In this document: in pieces, positions 38,067 to 47,820 of the stretch
Layout of the letters: every line of letters starts with the position of its first letter
Numbering within the stretch: the stretch's first letter is position 1
Origin: Dyadobacter sp. LHD-138
Lineage (GTDB): Bacteria; Bacteroidota; Bacteroidia; Cytophagales; Spirosomataceae
Length of the DNA stretch: 64,000 nt
NCBI RefSeq assembly: GCF_030929615.1
Contig: NZ_JAVFVU010000015.1
Coordinates: 140,065-204,064, forward strand
Direction: 5' to 3'
The notes under the pieces: model-generated
Databases searched by the model: none
Seen by the model: the letters and a program-made list of their open reading frames with translations, nothing else
Told to the model about the DNA's origin: nothing
Translations under genes and position numbers: made by a program

Positions 38067-39689
38067 TTACCACCACATATAATAAACCAAAGCGTACACC
38101 ACCACCATCACACCCCACCAAACCCAGACCGATTGCCATAACGGTCGACCGGGCTCATCTTCAGGGGATTTCATCAACTTGGGAGACCACATCAGATTTT
38201 TGATACCTTCAAAATCCTTCGGCTTTGTGACCAGGCTCACGAGCACGATCAACAGTGCGCAGAAAATCTGGGTGATACCACCGATAACATAAAAATTAGC
38301 GAGACCGAATTGTTTGATAATGTCCGCAGAGAACAACGTCGGAATGATCCAAAGCTGAATAATTGCCCCAAGCGGGATACCTGCAACCATGACCGCAAAA
38401 GCGGCCGCCGGTGTTGTACCTTTCCAGAAAATACCGAATAAAAAGCAGGTCGCCACGGGTACGGCCAGGTAAGTCGATGCAGCCTGAAAATACAGAAATA
38501 TACCGCCAAAATTCTCAATCACAGGTGCATACAGAATACTAAAAACCATCAGCACCAGTGTAGTGATAATCCCAACCCTGACCAGTTTTTTGTCATCTGC
38601 ACCCGTATTGATCCATTTTTTGTAAACATCATAAGTGAATAAAGTCGAGATGGAGTTGAGCAGGGCCGCCGTTGTCGACATCACCGTCGCCAGCGCGCCG
38701 ATGAGCAAGAGGCCTTTCAATCCGTCGGGAATCAGGTTTTTGATGAGCATCGGATACACGCTATCCACTTCTCCGGCCGAAACTTCATATTCGGGATGAC
38801 CTGTCAATGCGAGTGCACGCGCGATCATTCCGGGAAATATTTCTATAAATGGTCGCAGCAATACAAAACCAGCCGCCAGGATAATAGCCATTTTCACATC
38901 CCACTCCGACCGCGCACCAAGTCCCCGCTGCACCAGTGACTGGTTGATACAGGAATAAAACAATTGCAGGTTAAATAGCGCAAAAAGCACCGCATGCCAG
39001 GGCATTACCGGATAGTCCATTGGCTGCATCAGGTGAAAACCACCCGGGGCATGTGCCTTGATATCACTCCACCCGTTGGGCAGCTTTATATACCCCAGCA
39101 CAAATAAAACTGCTCCGGCACACAGTACCAGTACAAAGTCAAAAACAGCCGCATTGATCACGAATTTCATGCCGCCATACATGGTATACATGCCCGCGAC
39201 AACCCCGAGTACCAGAACGCCCAGCCAGATGGGTACGCCATAGATTCCATGAAAAAGCTTTGCACCGCCGTAGAGCACTACGGACAAATTCAACAGTATA
39301 TAACTCACCAGCAGCAGGACACTGAAAACATTCTGGCTTCTGAGATCAAATCGCATCCCCAGGTATTGGGGCATGGTCATGATGTTGTTGCGGAGGTATA
39401 TCGGGAAAAAGCAAAAGATCAGTGCGCTGTAAACGAAGATTGCGATCAGATACGAATTCACCAGTGGCAATCCCACCATATATCCCATACCGTTCATCCC
39501 AATGAGCTGCTCGGGATTCAGTCCCGATGCAACATAGGCCGCACCGATCGCCCAGAAAGGAAGGGTTCCTTTGGACACAAAATAGTTGGCGGCTGTCCCC
39601 TTTTTTCCTCTCCCCGACCATAACCCCACACCCAGGATCAGGATGAAATAGCCAACAACCGTCAGCATATCAATCGTGCTTGCAGCCAT
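38067..39689 (-). CDS. Sodium:solute symporter (SSS/SLC5 family)
   Basis: 540 residues with about 14 membrane helices. Family features: 'GVGLWSGRGKKGTAANYFVSKG' after helix 1, 'GAAYVASGLNPEQLIGMNG', 'YGGMKFVINAAVFDFV' and 'VMSTTAALLNSISTLFTYDVYKK' (the SSS signature region). It carries small sugars or sugar acids with Na+ across the inner membrane. It stands between the periplasmic glycosidase-like gene and cytoplasmic catabolic genes, as expected for the uptake step of PUL 2. Confidence 0.95.
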   Translation of the reverse strand: MAASTIDMLTVVGYFILILGVGLWSGRGKKGTAANYFVSKGTLPFWAIGAAYVASGLNPEQLIGMNGMGYMVGLPLVNSYLIAIFVYSALIFCFFPIYLRNNIMTMPQYLGMRFDLRSQNVFSVLLLVSYILLNLSVVLYGGAKLFHGIYGVPIWLGVLVLGVVAGMYTMYGGMKFVINAAVFDFVLVLCAGAVLFVLGYIKLPNGWSDIKAHAPGGFHLMQPMDYPVMPWHAVLFALFNLQLFYSCINQSLVQRGLGARSEWDVKMAIILAAGFVLLRPFIEIFPGMIARALALTGHPEYEVSAGEVDSVYPMLIKNLIPDGLKGLLLIGALATVMSTTAALLNSISTLFTYDVYKKWINTGADDKKLVRVGIITTLVLMVFSILYAPVIENFGGIFLYFQAASTYLAVPVATCFLFGIFWKGTTPAAAFAVMVAGIPLGAIIQLWIIPTLFSADIIKQFGLANFYVIGGITQIFCALLIVLVSLVTKPKDFEGIKNLMWSPKLMKSPEDEPGRPLWQSVWVWWGVMVVVYALVYYMWW

Positions 39690-39783
39690 TATTTATTATT
39701 TTTCAAAAAGTTCAGGAAATAGATTTCCGATCCGGGTAGCGTGTGCTACCCGGTCAGTTTCATAAAAAGACAATATGCTTTAA

Positions 39784-42486
39784 TCAGTATTCCAGTCGGA
39801 TTTCTGCCTGGCCCGTAAAGGATTTAACGGACACCGTTTCCGTTTTTTCGTCGTACACGCCGCCCGTCACCTTCAACGGTTTTTTATTGTCCGGGTGCGG
39901 TATACGTATCAAAACTTCTTTCGGTTTGCGGACATCCGTGCAGCTCACTTTGGCGGTGATATAACCTTTGTCCACCTGTGAAATTACGTCCGCAGTCACC
40001 GGACCGAAATAGCTCCTGACGTTATTCAGCTCTACCTTTTTACCCTGTCCCAACCATTTACGCGGCATGGTATTGAACAGTTTAAGGGTCTGCCCCTCTT
40101 CGAAATACAGCATCCAGCGCGTTTCCATCAGAAACCAGGCCTCTTCATGCGTTTTGTGCGGACTTACTTTGTACAAATGCTCCCAGAATGTGTAGGTATC
40201 CCGGTCGGCGAGCGCGGCAAAAGTATTGTAATAGGTACTCAGAAAAGGTTTTGTCATGCCGAGCTTCGCCTGCATCCAGTTGTGACGGCTATAATAGGGC
40301 TGACTAAAAGCTGAATTTTCCTGGTAAAAAAGCTCGCTGTGATAATCCAGAAGCATTTTAGAAGCCGGCTCGTCGGGTTCCAGCACTTCGCAAAAAACAA
40401 GGTACATAGGACCAAGCATGGCATCTGGCGCCGTAAAAGTACCATGCGACCAGAAAGTTTCGCGTTTCTGGAACATGCCTCTCAAACCACTGGCCTCCGT
40501 CCAGGGCGGCGCAGTAGGGCACCAGGTTCCGTCTCCCAGCGGTACTACCGGTGAAAGGGCCATGGAATTAAAAAACGATTCGCGGATATCTCTTTTCCAT
40601 GCCTCGGCTTCCTTTTTGATCCTTTCAGATTGGGAAGGATCAATACTGGCCAGCATTTCCGCTATGCGGCTCATTCCGAGGTAAGCATAACCATTGAGCA
40701 TAAACTGGTGAAAATGATCTTCCGGATCAGCTACTTTGCCTTCGATCATACCATAACCTCTTCCCCGCAGCTCTTCTTTTTTGTTACGGTTGCGCCAGGC
40801 GATGAGGAAATCGCAGGATTTGATGAGTTTCGTTTTTACGCTCCCAACCCATTCCTTGTCATTGGTATACCTGAAATACTCACCCATACTCCACAACGCG
40901 GCGCCGGTTTCCACCATATACCCGCCGAAATTCTGAATAAAACCGTCTTCGTGCTGCTTATCCAGGAAGTAGTCCAGTGATCTTTTTGCGATATCGTTCC
41001 AGCCCATGGAGGCGTAAAACTGAATAATTGGCGCACTTTCCGTCCCAATAGGCGAGTACACACCAATATTGGGGGCTAAAGTTGCGTTGGGTTCATTGCC
41101 AAAAGTGATCAGATCGAGGTGTAATAGTCCGGCCTGGATCATTTCTTCGATACGTTTTTCCGGAACATGTATTTGTGCCGCTTTACCCAGCTTCGCGAGC
41201 CAGAAATCCTTGCTTTCTGCATAGCGGTGGTCGAAATTCTGAGCTGCCAGCTGCACGGCACGCGTCCTGGAAACCGGACTGTGCGGGATAAAAAATTCAA
41301 ACAGTACTTTTTCACCGGGTTTCAGCAAAACCGAAATTTCCTCGTTGGGAAGCGGCTTTCCGTTCAGTTTGGAAATACAAAACACCCTGTCTTCCGAATA
41401 AGCTGAAAAGCCCGTTTTTTCATCAAAGCTGTATGGTGATTTATGCCACCAGCCCGTGCCTGGGCGTGGCGTTTTAAACCACGCATAACGAGGTACCGAG
41501 CCGGTATTCTCGACCTCAGATCTGAAAAGCAAAACGGTTTCCTCATCCGGATTCAGTGCTTTTTCAGTCCTGGTTTTCAACAATTCCTCCTGTTCTTTGG
41601 TAAACATGTGGCCGCCGCTATACTTGTCGGCCACCATAAAATCCGTCCCTTTCTGCCCGGAGATAGGTGATTTTTCCAGTGATACGAAAGTGGTAGAATT
41701 GTAAACCACATCATCGTCGGTCAAAGTAGAATTTAAAATGGGTAAAGTCCCCTGTTCCAGTCTGCGTTTGATATTCTCCTTCACCCCTACTCCGCGGCCG
41801 AAAGTATAGAGGTAGTTTACGGTTTCATTTTTTGTTTCGGGTATCCGCAGCGGAGTGGACGAAAGTTTGGGTGAAATGATATTGGCTTCTCCTCTGGCCC
41901 CATCAGACAAGCTTTCGGAAATCTCGAAAATCCTGAAATCCCTGCTCGTACCCAGCCAGGTAGGTACCGTCATATTCCGTACGGTCTTCTCAACGGAAGA
42001 AAATGAAACTTCATTTTCCGTTTCGATACGCTGGATCTTGGTCCGCAACTTTCGGGAAAGTATTTCGGTTTCAACATCCTGATAAGACCTTTTATCCGTA
42101 ACATTCAGCACCGCTACCCCATAATCGGGCAGAAAGATCGGTGACCCGGAGCTCACATCCCGAAGGAAAAACGAAAAAGGGTTTTTAGCGGTTTTGATTG
42201 AAACAACCGTGCCCCCAGTCCCGTACTGGTTCCCGACACTATCGATACCTATCTGCACGCTGGCTGGGCCTGGTGATGTAAACTGGAAAGTATTGCCCTT
42301 TACCTTCCCTTTTCCGGCCGACAGTCCGATTTTGGTCAGGGTGCCATGCTGTAAATGAACAGCACCTGATACCGAAGTACCATCTTTCCATTCAATCCTG
42401 ACCTGGGCTGCTTTCTGGGAAAAGGCATTTGACACCCCAACCGCAAGCAAAAAACTGATGATAAAAAACGTCCGTTTGTGATTCAT
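39784..42486 (-). CDS. Secreted (alpha/alpha)6-barrel glycosidase-like protein
   Basis: 900 residues with a signal peptide (1-23). The first 420 or so residues are beta-rich; the C-terminal half is a six-hairpin helical toroid ('MIQAGLLHLDLITFGNEPNATLAPNIG', 'ETGAALWSMGEYFRYTND', 'HWLD'-like helices, 'EAWFLMETRWMLYFEEGQTL'). The end is a beta-sandwich, a layout shared with GH78-, GH95- and GH127-like families. I cannot assign a GH family or name the catalytic acid by eye. It follows susD in PUL 2 and is the only obvious depolymerising enzyme there, so it probably frees the sugar that the symporter imports. Confidence 0.7.
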   Translation of the reverse strand: MNHKRTFFIISFLLAVGVSNAFSQKAAQVRIEWKDGTSVSGAVHLQHGTLTKIGLSAGKGKVKGNTFQFTSPGPASVQIGIDSVGNQYGTGGTVVSIKTAKNPFSFFLRDVSSGSPIFLPDYGVAVLNVTDKRSYQDVETEILSRKLRTKIQRIETENEVSFSSVEKTVRNMTVPTWLGTSRDFRIFEISESLSDGARGEANIISPKLSSTPLRIPETKNETVNYLYTFGRGVGVKENIKRRLEQGTLPILNSTLTDDDVVYNSTTFVSLEKSPISGQKGTDFMVADKYSGGHMFTKEQEELLKTRTEKALNPDEETVLLFRSEVENTGSVPRYAWFKTPRPGTGWWHKSPYSFDEKTGFSAYSEDRVFCISKLNGKPLPNEEISVLLKPGEKVLFEFFIPHSPVSRTRAVQLAAQNFDHRYAESKDFWLAKLGKAAQIHVPEKRIEEMIQAGLLHLDLITFGNEPNATLAPNIGVYSPIGTESAPIIQFYASMGWNDIAKRSLDYFLDKQHEDGFIQNFGGYMVETGAALWSMGEYFRYTNDKEWVGSVKTKLIKSCDFLIAWRNRNKKEELRGRGYGMIEGKVADPEDHFHQFMLNGYAYLGMSRIAEMLASIDPSQSERIKKEAEAWKRDIRESFFNSMALSPVVPLGDGTWCPTAPPWTEASGLRGMFQKRETFWSHGTFTAPDAMLGPMYLVFCEVLEPDEPASKMLLDYHSELFYQENSAFSQPYYSRHNWMQAKLGMTKPFLSTYYNTFAALADRDTYTFWEHLYKVSPHKTHEEAWFLMETRWMLYFEEGQTLKLFNTMPRKWLGQGKKVELNNVRSYFGPVTADVISQVDKGYITAKVSCTDVRKPKEVLIRIPHPDNKKPLKVTGGVYDEKTETVSVKSFTGQAEIRLEY

Positions 42487-42525
42487 AAGCTGAAATTTAC
42501 TGATAAGAATTCCCTTTTGAAAGGG

Positions 42526-44166
42526 TTAATAGTTGGGGTTCTGGACCAATTTCGGATTGGTATCAATGGCCGACTGCGGGATGGGATAGACGTAATTTTT
42601 GTTGGCAAAAAATGTTCTTGCGCCGTTAGCAGCAGGTACTTTTTTATAAACCCATTTTCCTTTTTCTTCGGCGATCAAGATCGCATTCAGATGTCCGTTC
42701 AGTTTCGTTTCAGCCTGTTTCAGCCGGATCAGATCATACCAACGCTTTTCTTCGCAGGCAAGCTCCACCCTTCTTTCCCGGTAAATTACATCGCGCATCT
42801 GCTCCTGGCTTAGTCCGTCAGCAACTGAAGGCAGGCTAACCCTGGCTCTAACCTGGTTGATGGCCGCATAAACAGACGCGTCCGGCCCGACTGCCTCGTT
42901 CTGCGCCTCAGCATAGCTGAGCAATATTTCGGCATAGCGAAAAATCATATAATGCGCGCTGTTCTGGTTGTTTCCGACCGTGGCATACTTGGGGTCTACC
43001 CCTTTTCGCCAGTAATATCCTGAATTTGTAGCTTCATTGTTGTCACTCAGATCCGTCTCATTCTTGCTACCTACACCTTTTCTCATCATGATTTTGAAAC
43101 CCAACCATTCGGCACCATCATAAATAATATCGTCATAAAACCGTTTTTCTCTGTTCACATAGGGGTTCTGCGGATCATAGCCAGATTTGGGGTCGGAAAT
43201 AGGCAAACCATTTTCCATCGCATATTCATCTACCAGCTCCTGCGTGGGATTGGACCCTGCAAAACCACGGGCGGTACCGTCCACAAACGTGGGGCCATAA
43301 TTGGAAGTTTTAGCATTACCCAGCGAGGTTCCGCCCAGATAAGCTTTATCGAAGATCACTTCGGCATTGTTATTGTTGGCTTCCAAAAACAGCGTTCCGT
43401 AGCTAGGGAATAACTTGTAAATACCCAGATCAATCACCTTTTTATTGGTTTCCGCAGCCAGTTTCCACCTGGCCTTGTCACCAGTGGGATTGTACAACGG
43501 ACTGGCTGAAAAAAGCTCGCACCATCCTTTCAACGCCAGGGCCGCGCCTTTGGTCACACGTCCCGACTGAGCTGTAACGGGCAAGTCCCCAGCCACGGCA
43601 GTACATTCGTCCGTGATGAATTTCATGGTTTCCTCAAAAGTATTCCTGGCTCTGAAAATAGCTTCACCCTGTGAGTTCTGGTTGAGTACGTCGGTAATGA
43701 CGGGCACACCTCCGTGATGCATACCAAGCAAACTATAATAGTATGCACGCAAAAACCTGGCTTCCCCCAGCCTCACTTTTTTCCAACTGTCCGACAAGGC
43801 CGAAGCGGTCACTTTTTGGATGAACACATTGCACTTGCGGATGTTATCAAAGTGCGACCACTGGCTAGGGCTGTTGCTGGGAGTATAATTTGAATTGGCA
43901 TATACATTCGAGCTGTAACGGCCGGAAATTCCATTGATCGCATTGTCTGAAAAATTTTCCAGCGGGTCCCCGCTGTTGAACGGTCCCGGCAGGCCGGCAT
44001 AAATATTATTGAGGAACAAATCCGCGTTCTCCGCACTTTTCCACAATACGTCGTCCGAAACCTGGTCTTTGGGAACAACATCCAAAAAAGTACCGCAGGA
44101 AAACAGGCTGGTTACCATCAAGACAGATGCTACCGTGCTTTTGAGCTTTGTTGCAAATATTTTCAT
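42526..44166 (-). CDS. SusD/RagB-family nutrient-binding lipoprotein (PUL 2)
   Basis: 546 residues with a lipobox 'TSLFSC' (Cys24). SusD features: 'FLDVVPKDQVSDDVLWKSAENAD', 'GEARFLRAYYYSLLGMHHGGVP', 'RYAEILLSYAEAQNEA', 'CEEKRWYDLIRLKQAE' and the ending 'YPIPQSAIDTNPKLVQNPNY'-type. It partners the SusC encoded 15 bases upstream in transcription order. Confidence 0.97.
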   Translation of the reverse strand: MKIFATKLKSTVASVLMVTSLFSCGTFLDVVPKDQVSDDVLWKSAENADLFLNNIYAGLPGPFNSGDPLENFSDNAINGISGRYSSNVYANSNYTPSNSPSQWSHFDNIRKCNVFIQKVTASALSDSWKKVRLGEARFLRAYYYSLLGMHHGGVPVITDVLNQNSQGEAIFRARNTFEETMKFITDECTAVAGDLPVTAQSGRVTKGAALALKGWCELFSASPLYNPTGDKARWKLAAETNKKVIDLGIYKLFPSYGTLFLEANNNNAEVIFDKAYLGGTSLGNAKTSNYGPTFVDGTARGFAGSNPTQELVDEYAMENGLPISDPKSGYDPQNPYVNREKRFYDDIIYDGAEWLGFKIMMRKGVGSKNETDLSDNNEATNSGYYWRKGVDPKYATVGNNQNSAHYMIFRYAEILLSYAEAQNEAVGPDASVYAAINQVRARVSLPSVADGLSQEQMRDVIYRERRVELACEEKRWYDLIRLKQAETKLNGHLNAILIAEEKGKWVYKKVPAANGARTFFANKNYVYPIPQSAIDTNPKLVQNPNY

Positions 44167-44181
44167 GATCAGGGATTAGAA

Positions 44182-47100
44182 TTAAAATGTAACATTAACA
44201 CCAACTGACACCACTTTTTGCTGCGGATACGTCCAGCCGCTATTCGCAACATACGAATTGTTTGAGCCCAGTTCCGGGTCATAATTGACCAGCTTTGTCC
44301 AGGTAATCATGTTCTGTCCTGATATATATATCCTGGCGTTCTGCATTTTTACCTTTTCAATCAGACTTGCAGGAAGCGAGTATGCCAGCGTCATCGTTTT
44401 CAGCCGGAGATAAGCCGCGTTGCCCATCCAGAATGAAGAAACCTGTGAATTGTTGGTCGTAGGTGCCGTGGTAAGCCGGGGGTTTTTAGCGTTCGGATTC
44501 TCGGGTGTCCAGTAATCCATGTTCTGCTCGTAGGGTTTCATCCCATTCCAGAACGGCATGATCGAGGAAGGATGATAGTACCAGTTGGTACGGGCCGAGC
44601 CCTGAAACAACAGGTCCAGCGAAAGCCCTTTGTATCTGATGGACGGCATGACCCCGTAAATGATCCGCGGAGAAGCATTTGCATCGCCTATGGCCGTGAG
44701 ATCATTGTCGTTGATCACCCCATCCCCGTTCTGGTCAGCATACCGGATATCGCCCGGGAATACTTTCCCCCATGGCTGACTGGCAATACCCGCTTTCAGG
44801 TTTCCTGCCTCATTAAAATCACTCGTCTGAAAATAGCCCAGTGACTGAAATCCAAACTGCGTTCCCAGCGGCCTGCCGGTCACGCGCCGGTTGGGATTGT
44901 CGTAGGTAACCGGTGTTTCGAAAACCTTCAGCAATTTGTTTTTGGCATAAGTTAAATTACCTCCCAGGGAAATATGCAGATCGCCGGATATCTTGTAATT
45001 GGAACTCAACGACAAATCAAATCCACGATTGTCCATGATGCCTGCATTTACCTGGCTCAGCCCTACCCCATATTCCTTCGGCACGATCACATCCGGATTG
45101 ACCAGCATATTGGACCGCTTTTCATAGAAATAATCGATTTCAAGGTTCAGCAGCCCTTTCCATAAAGTAGCTTCCAGACCGATATCCGTTTTCTTAGCTC
45201 TTTCCCAGGTGATATTAACATTGGGTTCTGCACGTTCGCTGATGCCCTGTACCGCATTGTTGCCCAACACATAGGCTGTACCCAGCACATTATACGTACT
45301 CAGATACTGGAATGCACTTCCCGCCAGCGCGCCTACCTCTCCGTACGATCCGCGCAGTTTCAGATTGTCCAGCCATTTGACATTGTCTTTCAGGAAAGCC
45401 TCCTCTGAGATACGGTAGCCGACCGAGAAAGCTGGAAAAAAACCGAACCGATTATCCGGAGAAAAGTAATAGCTACCGTCGTAACGACCGCTGGCTTCGA
45501 AAAGATACTTGTCGGCATAATCATAAGTAGCCCTGTAAACCAGTCCCATCTGCCTGCCCGACACAGAAGATCCACTCGTACCAATATCGGCCTGGCTGGA
45601 ACTTCCCATATTAATTTCATCGATGGTAAGATTGTAGTTTCTCCGGCTTGCACCGAAATTGACCGCGTCGTTGGCCTTTGCTTCAAATACCCCCAGCAAA
45701 CCGATATTGTTTCTGCCAAATGATCTTGTATAATTGATACTTGCCTGATAGGTAAGCTGCTGCGTGCGGTTGTAATTCTGGGCGAGCGACGGTTTTACGT
45801 CCCCGAATATCCCGTCAGTGATTACATAAGGTCGTTTTGTTGTGTCAATGGTGGCAAGGCTTAAGGGTGTTTTCCATAGCTTTGATTCATTGTATGTCGG
45901 ATCAAAAGCGATGGTACCTTTCAGCATAAGCCCCTTGATAAAGCGCACTTCCTGCTCGACGGTTAATTGTGTATAGAGTGAAGTCGTGTTGTTTTTTTCG
46001 TAACCACTGGCAAAAATGGCGGGCATAATGTGGCTTCCATACATTCCATTGCTATACACCAGCGGGCCATATCCGATCTGAGCGAAGCCCGCAAGCTCAA
46101 AAATCCGCCCCGTACGACCCGTCGTTCCACCGCTTTGGTCAGATGGCGGGTACTTGGCATTCTGGATGATACCGTTGATCCCGAGGGAGACCTTTGTGGT
46201 TTTGGTGGCCTGGGCATCCAGGTTTACGGATAAATTGTACCTGTTATTCCTCGTGGTCTTCCACATACCTTCCTGATGCTGGTAACCAAGACTCGTATAG
46301 TAACGGATTTTTTCGCCCCCACCCGAAAGCTCGATGTTATGTGTCGTGATCACCGCATTTTTTTCAACGATTTTATTAAAAACATCATGGTTGGGAAATG
46401 CATCGGGGTCCGACCCGTCCTTGAATTTCTGCAATGCATAATCCGAATAAGGAATCGGCAGTCCTGCGTTTCTTGCGGCTGCGTTTTTCAGCGTGGCCTC
46501 CTGAAACGAATCTGCGTACTTGGGCAGCACCGTCGGGTTCTGAAATCCGATATAACCATTGTAGGTCAGTGCAGGAGCACCTGTTTTCCCTCTTTTGGTT
46601 GTTACCAGAACTACTCCATTGGCCCCGGCCACCCCGTAAGGAGCCACCGCTGCGGCATCCTTTAGGATCGTAAACGATTCAATGGTATTGGGGTCCAGCT
46701 GCTGAAAATTCCTCGGGATACCGTCCACGATCAGCAGCGGCTGGTTATTTCCGGTAGATGAAATCCCCCGAATGAAAATGCTCGATCCGTCGCGGCCCGG
46801 TTCACCAGAGCCTTGTTTTACAATTACCCCTGCTACCCTGCCGCCCAAACCGTTACTGAGATTGGCAATGGGAGCAGTTGCGACCTGATTGCCTTTTAAT
46901 GTTGAAACGGCTGCCGTTACCGATGTTTTTTTCTGCGTACCATATCCTACGACGACCACTTCCCCCAATGCCTTGATATCAGCTGCCAATACGACATCCA
47001 GCTTGGTCATGCTTCCTGCATCGATCTCCTGGCTTTCATATCCCACAAAACTAAATATCAAAACAGGCGTACTTTCCGGAACAGCGATCTGGTAGTTTCC

Positions 47101-47649
47101 CTCTACGTCCGTGGTCATCCCCCTGTTGGTACCTTTAATGATGATGCTCACCCCTGGCAGTCCCTCCCCCGTGACGGCTTTTACCTTGCCGCTGATAATC
47201 CTGTCGGCATAAGTTTCGGCTGGTATACGGACACTTTCTTCTTTTCCGCTATCCCGGCCCGAAGATTCCGCTTCGCTCCCAGCCGATGGTTTCCGGCTTA
47301 GTATTACCTGGTTGTTCCTGATAACCTTATATTGTATACGTCTTGGCGTCAGCACTTGCCGCAGCACTTCATCTACGGTTTCATTTCTGAATTCGAGATT
47401 GAGCCTGCCCTCGGTCATGATCACATCCTTCTGATAGGAAAAAGTAATATCAACCTGCTTTTCCAATGTCCTGAGAAAGGATTTCAGGTTACCATCCCGG
47501 ATCGAGAGTGTTACCCGCTCTTTTAACAGCTCCTGGGACGAAGCCGACCAGGCCAGGCCATTCCCGGCCAGGATGCATACCATAATGAACTGAAACGAAG
47601 TGATCTTCATAATCCTGAAAACCTCTTTTTTAGTATAAGAATTTGTCAT
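44182..47649 (-). CDS. SusC/RagA TonB-dependent transporter with STN signalling domain (PUL 2)
   Basis: 1155 residues. Either ATG 47649 (MTNSYTKKEV...) or an internal ATG at 47610 (MKITSFQF...) could start the signal peptide. STN domain at about 50-120 ('VTLSIRDGNLKSFLRTLE', 'LEFRNETVDEVLRQVL'), CarboxypepD_reg-like domain at about 155-225 ('GKVKAVTGEGLPGVSIIIKG'), TonB box/plug ('GEVVVVGYGTQKK', 'DGSSIFIRGISS') and barrel ending in 'VGVNVTF'. As in PUL 1, STN plus upstream fecR and ECF sigma genes imply ligand-triggered induction by trans-envelope signalling. Confidence 0.97.
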   Translation of the reverse strand: MTNSYTKKEVFRIMKITSFQFIMVCILAGNGLAWSASSQELLKERVTLSIRDGNLKSFLRTLEKQVDITFSYQKDVIMTEGRLNLEFRNETVDEVLRQVLTPRRIQYKVIRNNQVILSRKPSAGSEAESSGRDSGKEESVRIPAETYADRIISGKVKAVTGEGLPGVSIIIKGTNRGMTTDVEGNYQIAVPESTPVLIFSFVGYESQEIDAGSMTKLDVVLAADIKALGEVVVVGYGTQKKTSVTAAVSTLKGNQVATAPIANLSNGLGGRVAGVIVKQGSGEPGRDGSSIFIRGISSTGNNQPLLIVDGIPRNFQQLDPNTIESFTILKDAAAVAPYGVAGANGVVLVTTKRGKTGAPALTYNGYIGFQNPTVLPKYADSFQEATLKNAAARNAGLPIPYSDYALQKFKDGSDPDAFPNHDVFNKIVEKNAVITTHNIELSGGGEKIRYYTSLGYQHQEGMWKTTRNNRYNLSVNLDAQATKTTKVSLGINGIIQNAKYPPSDQSGGTTGRTGRIFELAGFAQIGYGPLVYSNGMYGSHIMPAIFASGYEKNNTTSLYTQLTVEQEVRFIKGLMLKGTIAFDPTYNESKLWKTPLSLATIDTTKRPYVITDGIFGDVKPSLAQNYNRTQQLTYQASINYTRSFGRNNIGLLGVFEAKANDAVNFGASRRNYNLTIDEINMGSSSQADIGTSGSSVSGRQMGLVYRATYDYADKYLFEASGRYDGSYYFSPDNRFGFFPAFSVGYRISEEAFLKDNVKWLDNLKLRGSYGEVGALAGSAFQYLSTYNVLGTAYVLGNNAVQGISERAEPNVNITWERAKKTDIGLEATLWKGLLNLEIDYFYEKRSNMLVNPDVIVPKEYGVGLSQVNAGIMDNRGFDLSLSSNYKISGDLHISLGGNLTYAKNKLLKVFETPVTYDNPNRRVTGRPLGTQFGFQSLGYFQTSDFNEAGNLKAGIASQPWGKVFPGDIRYADQNGDGVINDNDLTAIGDANASPRIIYGVMPSIRYKGLSLDLLFQGSARTNWYYHPSSIMPFWNGMKPYEQNMDYWTPENPNAKNPRLTTAPTTNNSQVSSFWMGNAAYLRLKTMTLAYSLPASLIEKVKMQNARIYISGQNMITWTKLVNYDPELGSNNSYVANSGWTYPQQKVVSVGVNVTF

Positions 47650-47718
47650 ACTTTTGATTGTTTTTGTTCCCCAAAAGACAAAAATTAATTACCATCGGCC
47701 TTTGCGGCTGTGGTCGGC

Positions 47719-47753
47719 GGGAAGGGATGTTGTCGCATCCTTTCCCTTTTTTT
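47719..47753 (+). terminator. Terminator-like hairpin antisense to the PUL 2 susC leader
   Basis: On the plus strand GGGAAGGGATG (47719-47729) pairs with CATCCTTTCCC (47736-47746; one G-U) over a 6-base loop and is followed by seven T. No plus-strand gene precedes it. TACTTTTG (47649-47656), at the susC start codon, would be a possible plus-strand -7 box. The layout repeats that of PUL 1. Confidence 0.55.
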
Positions 47754-47820
47754 GTTGCTCCCCGACGGAGCTGGTTGCTGCATAGGCGGTATGGTTTAGA
47801 AAGTTAGAACGAACAGACTA

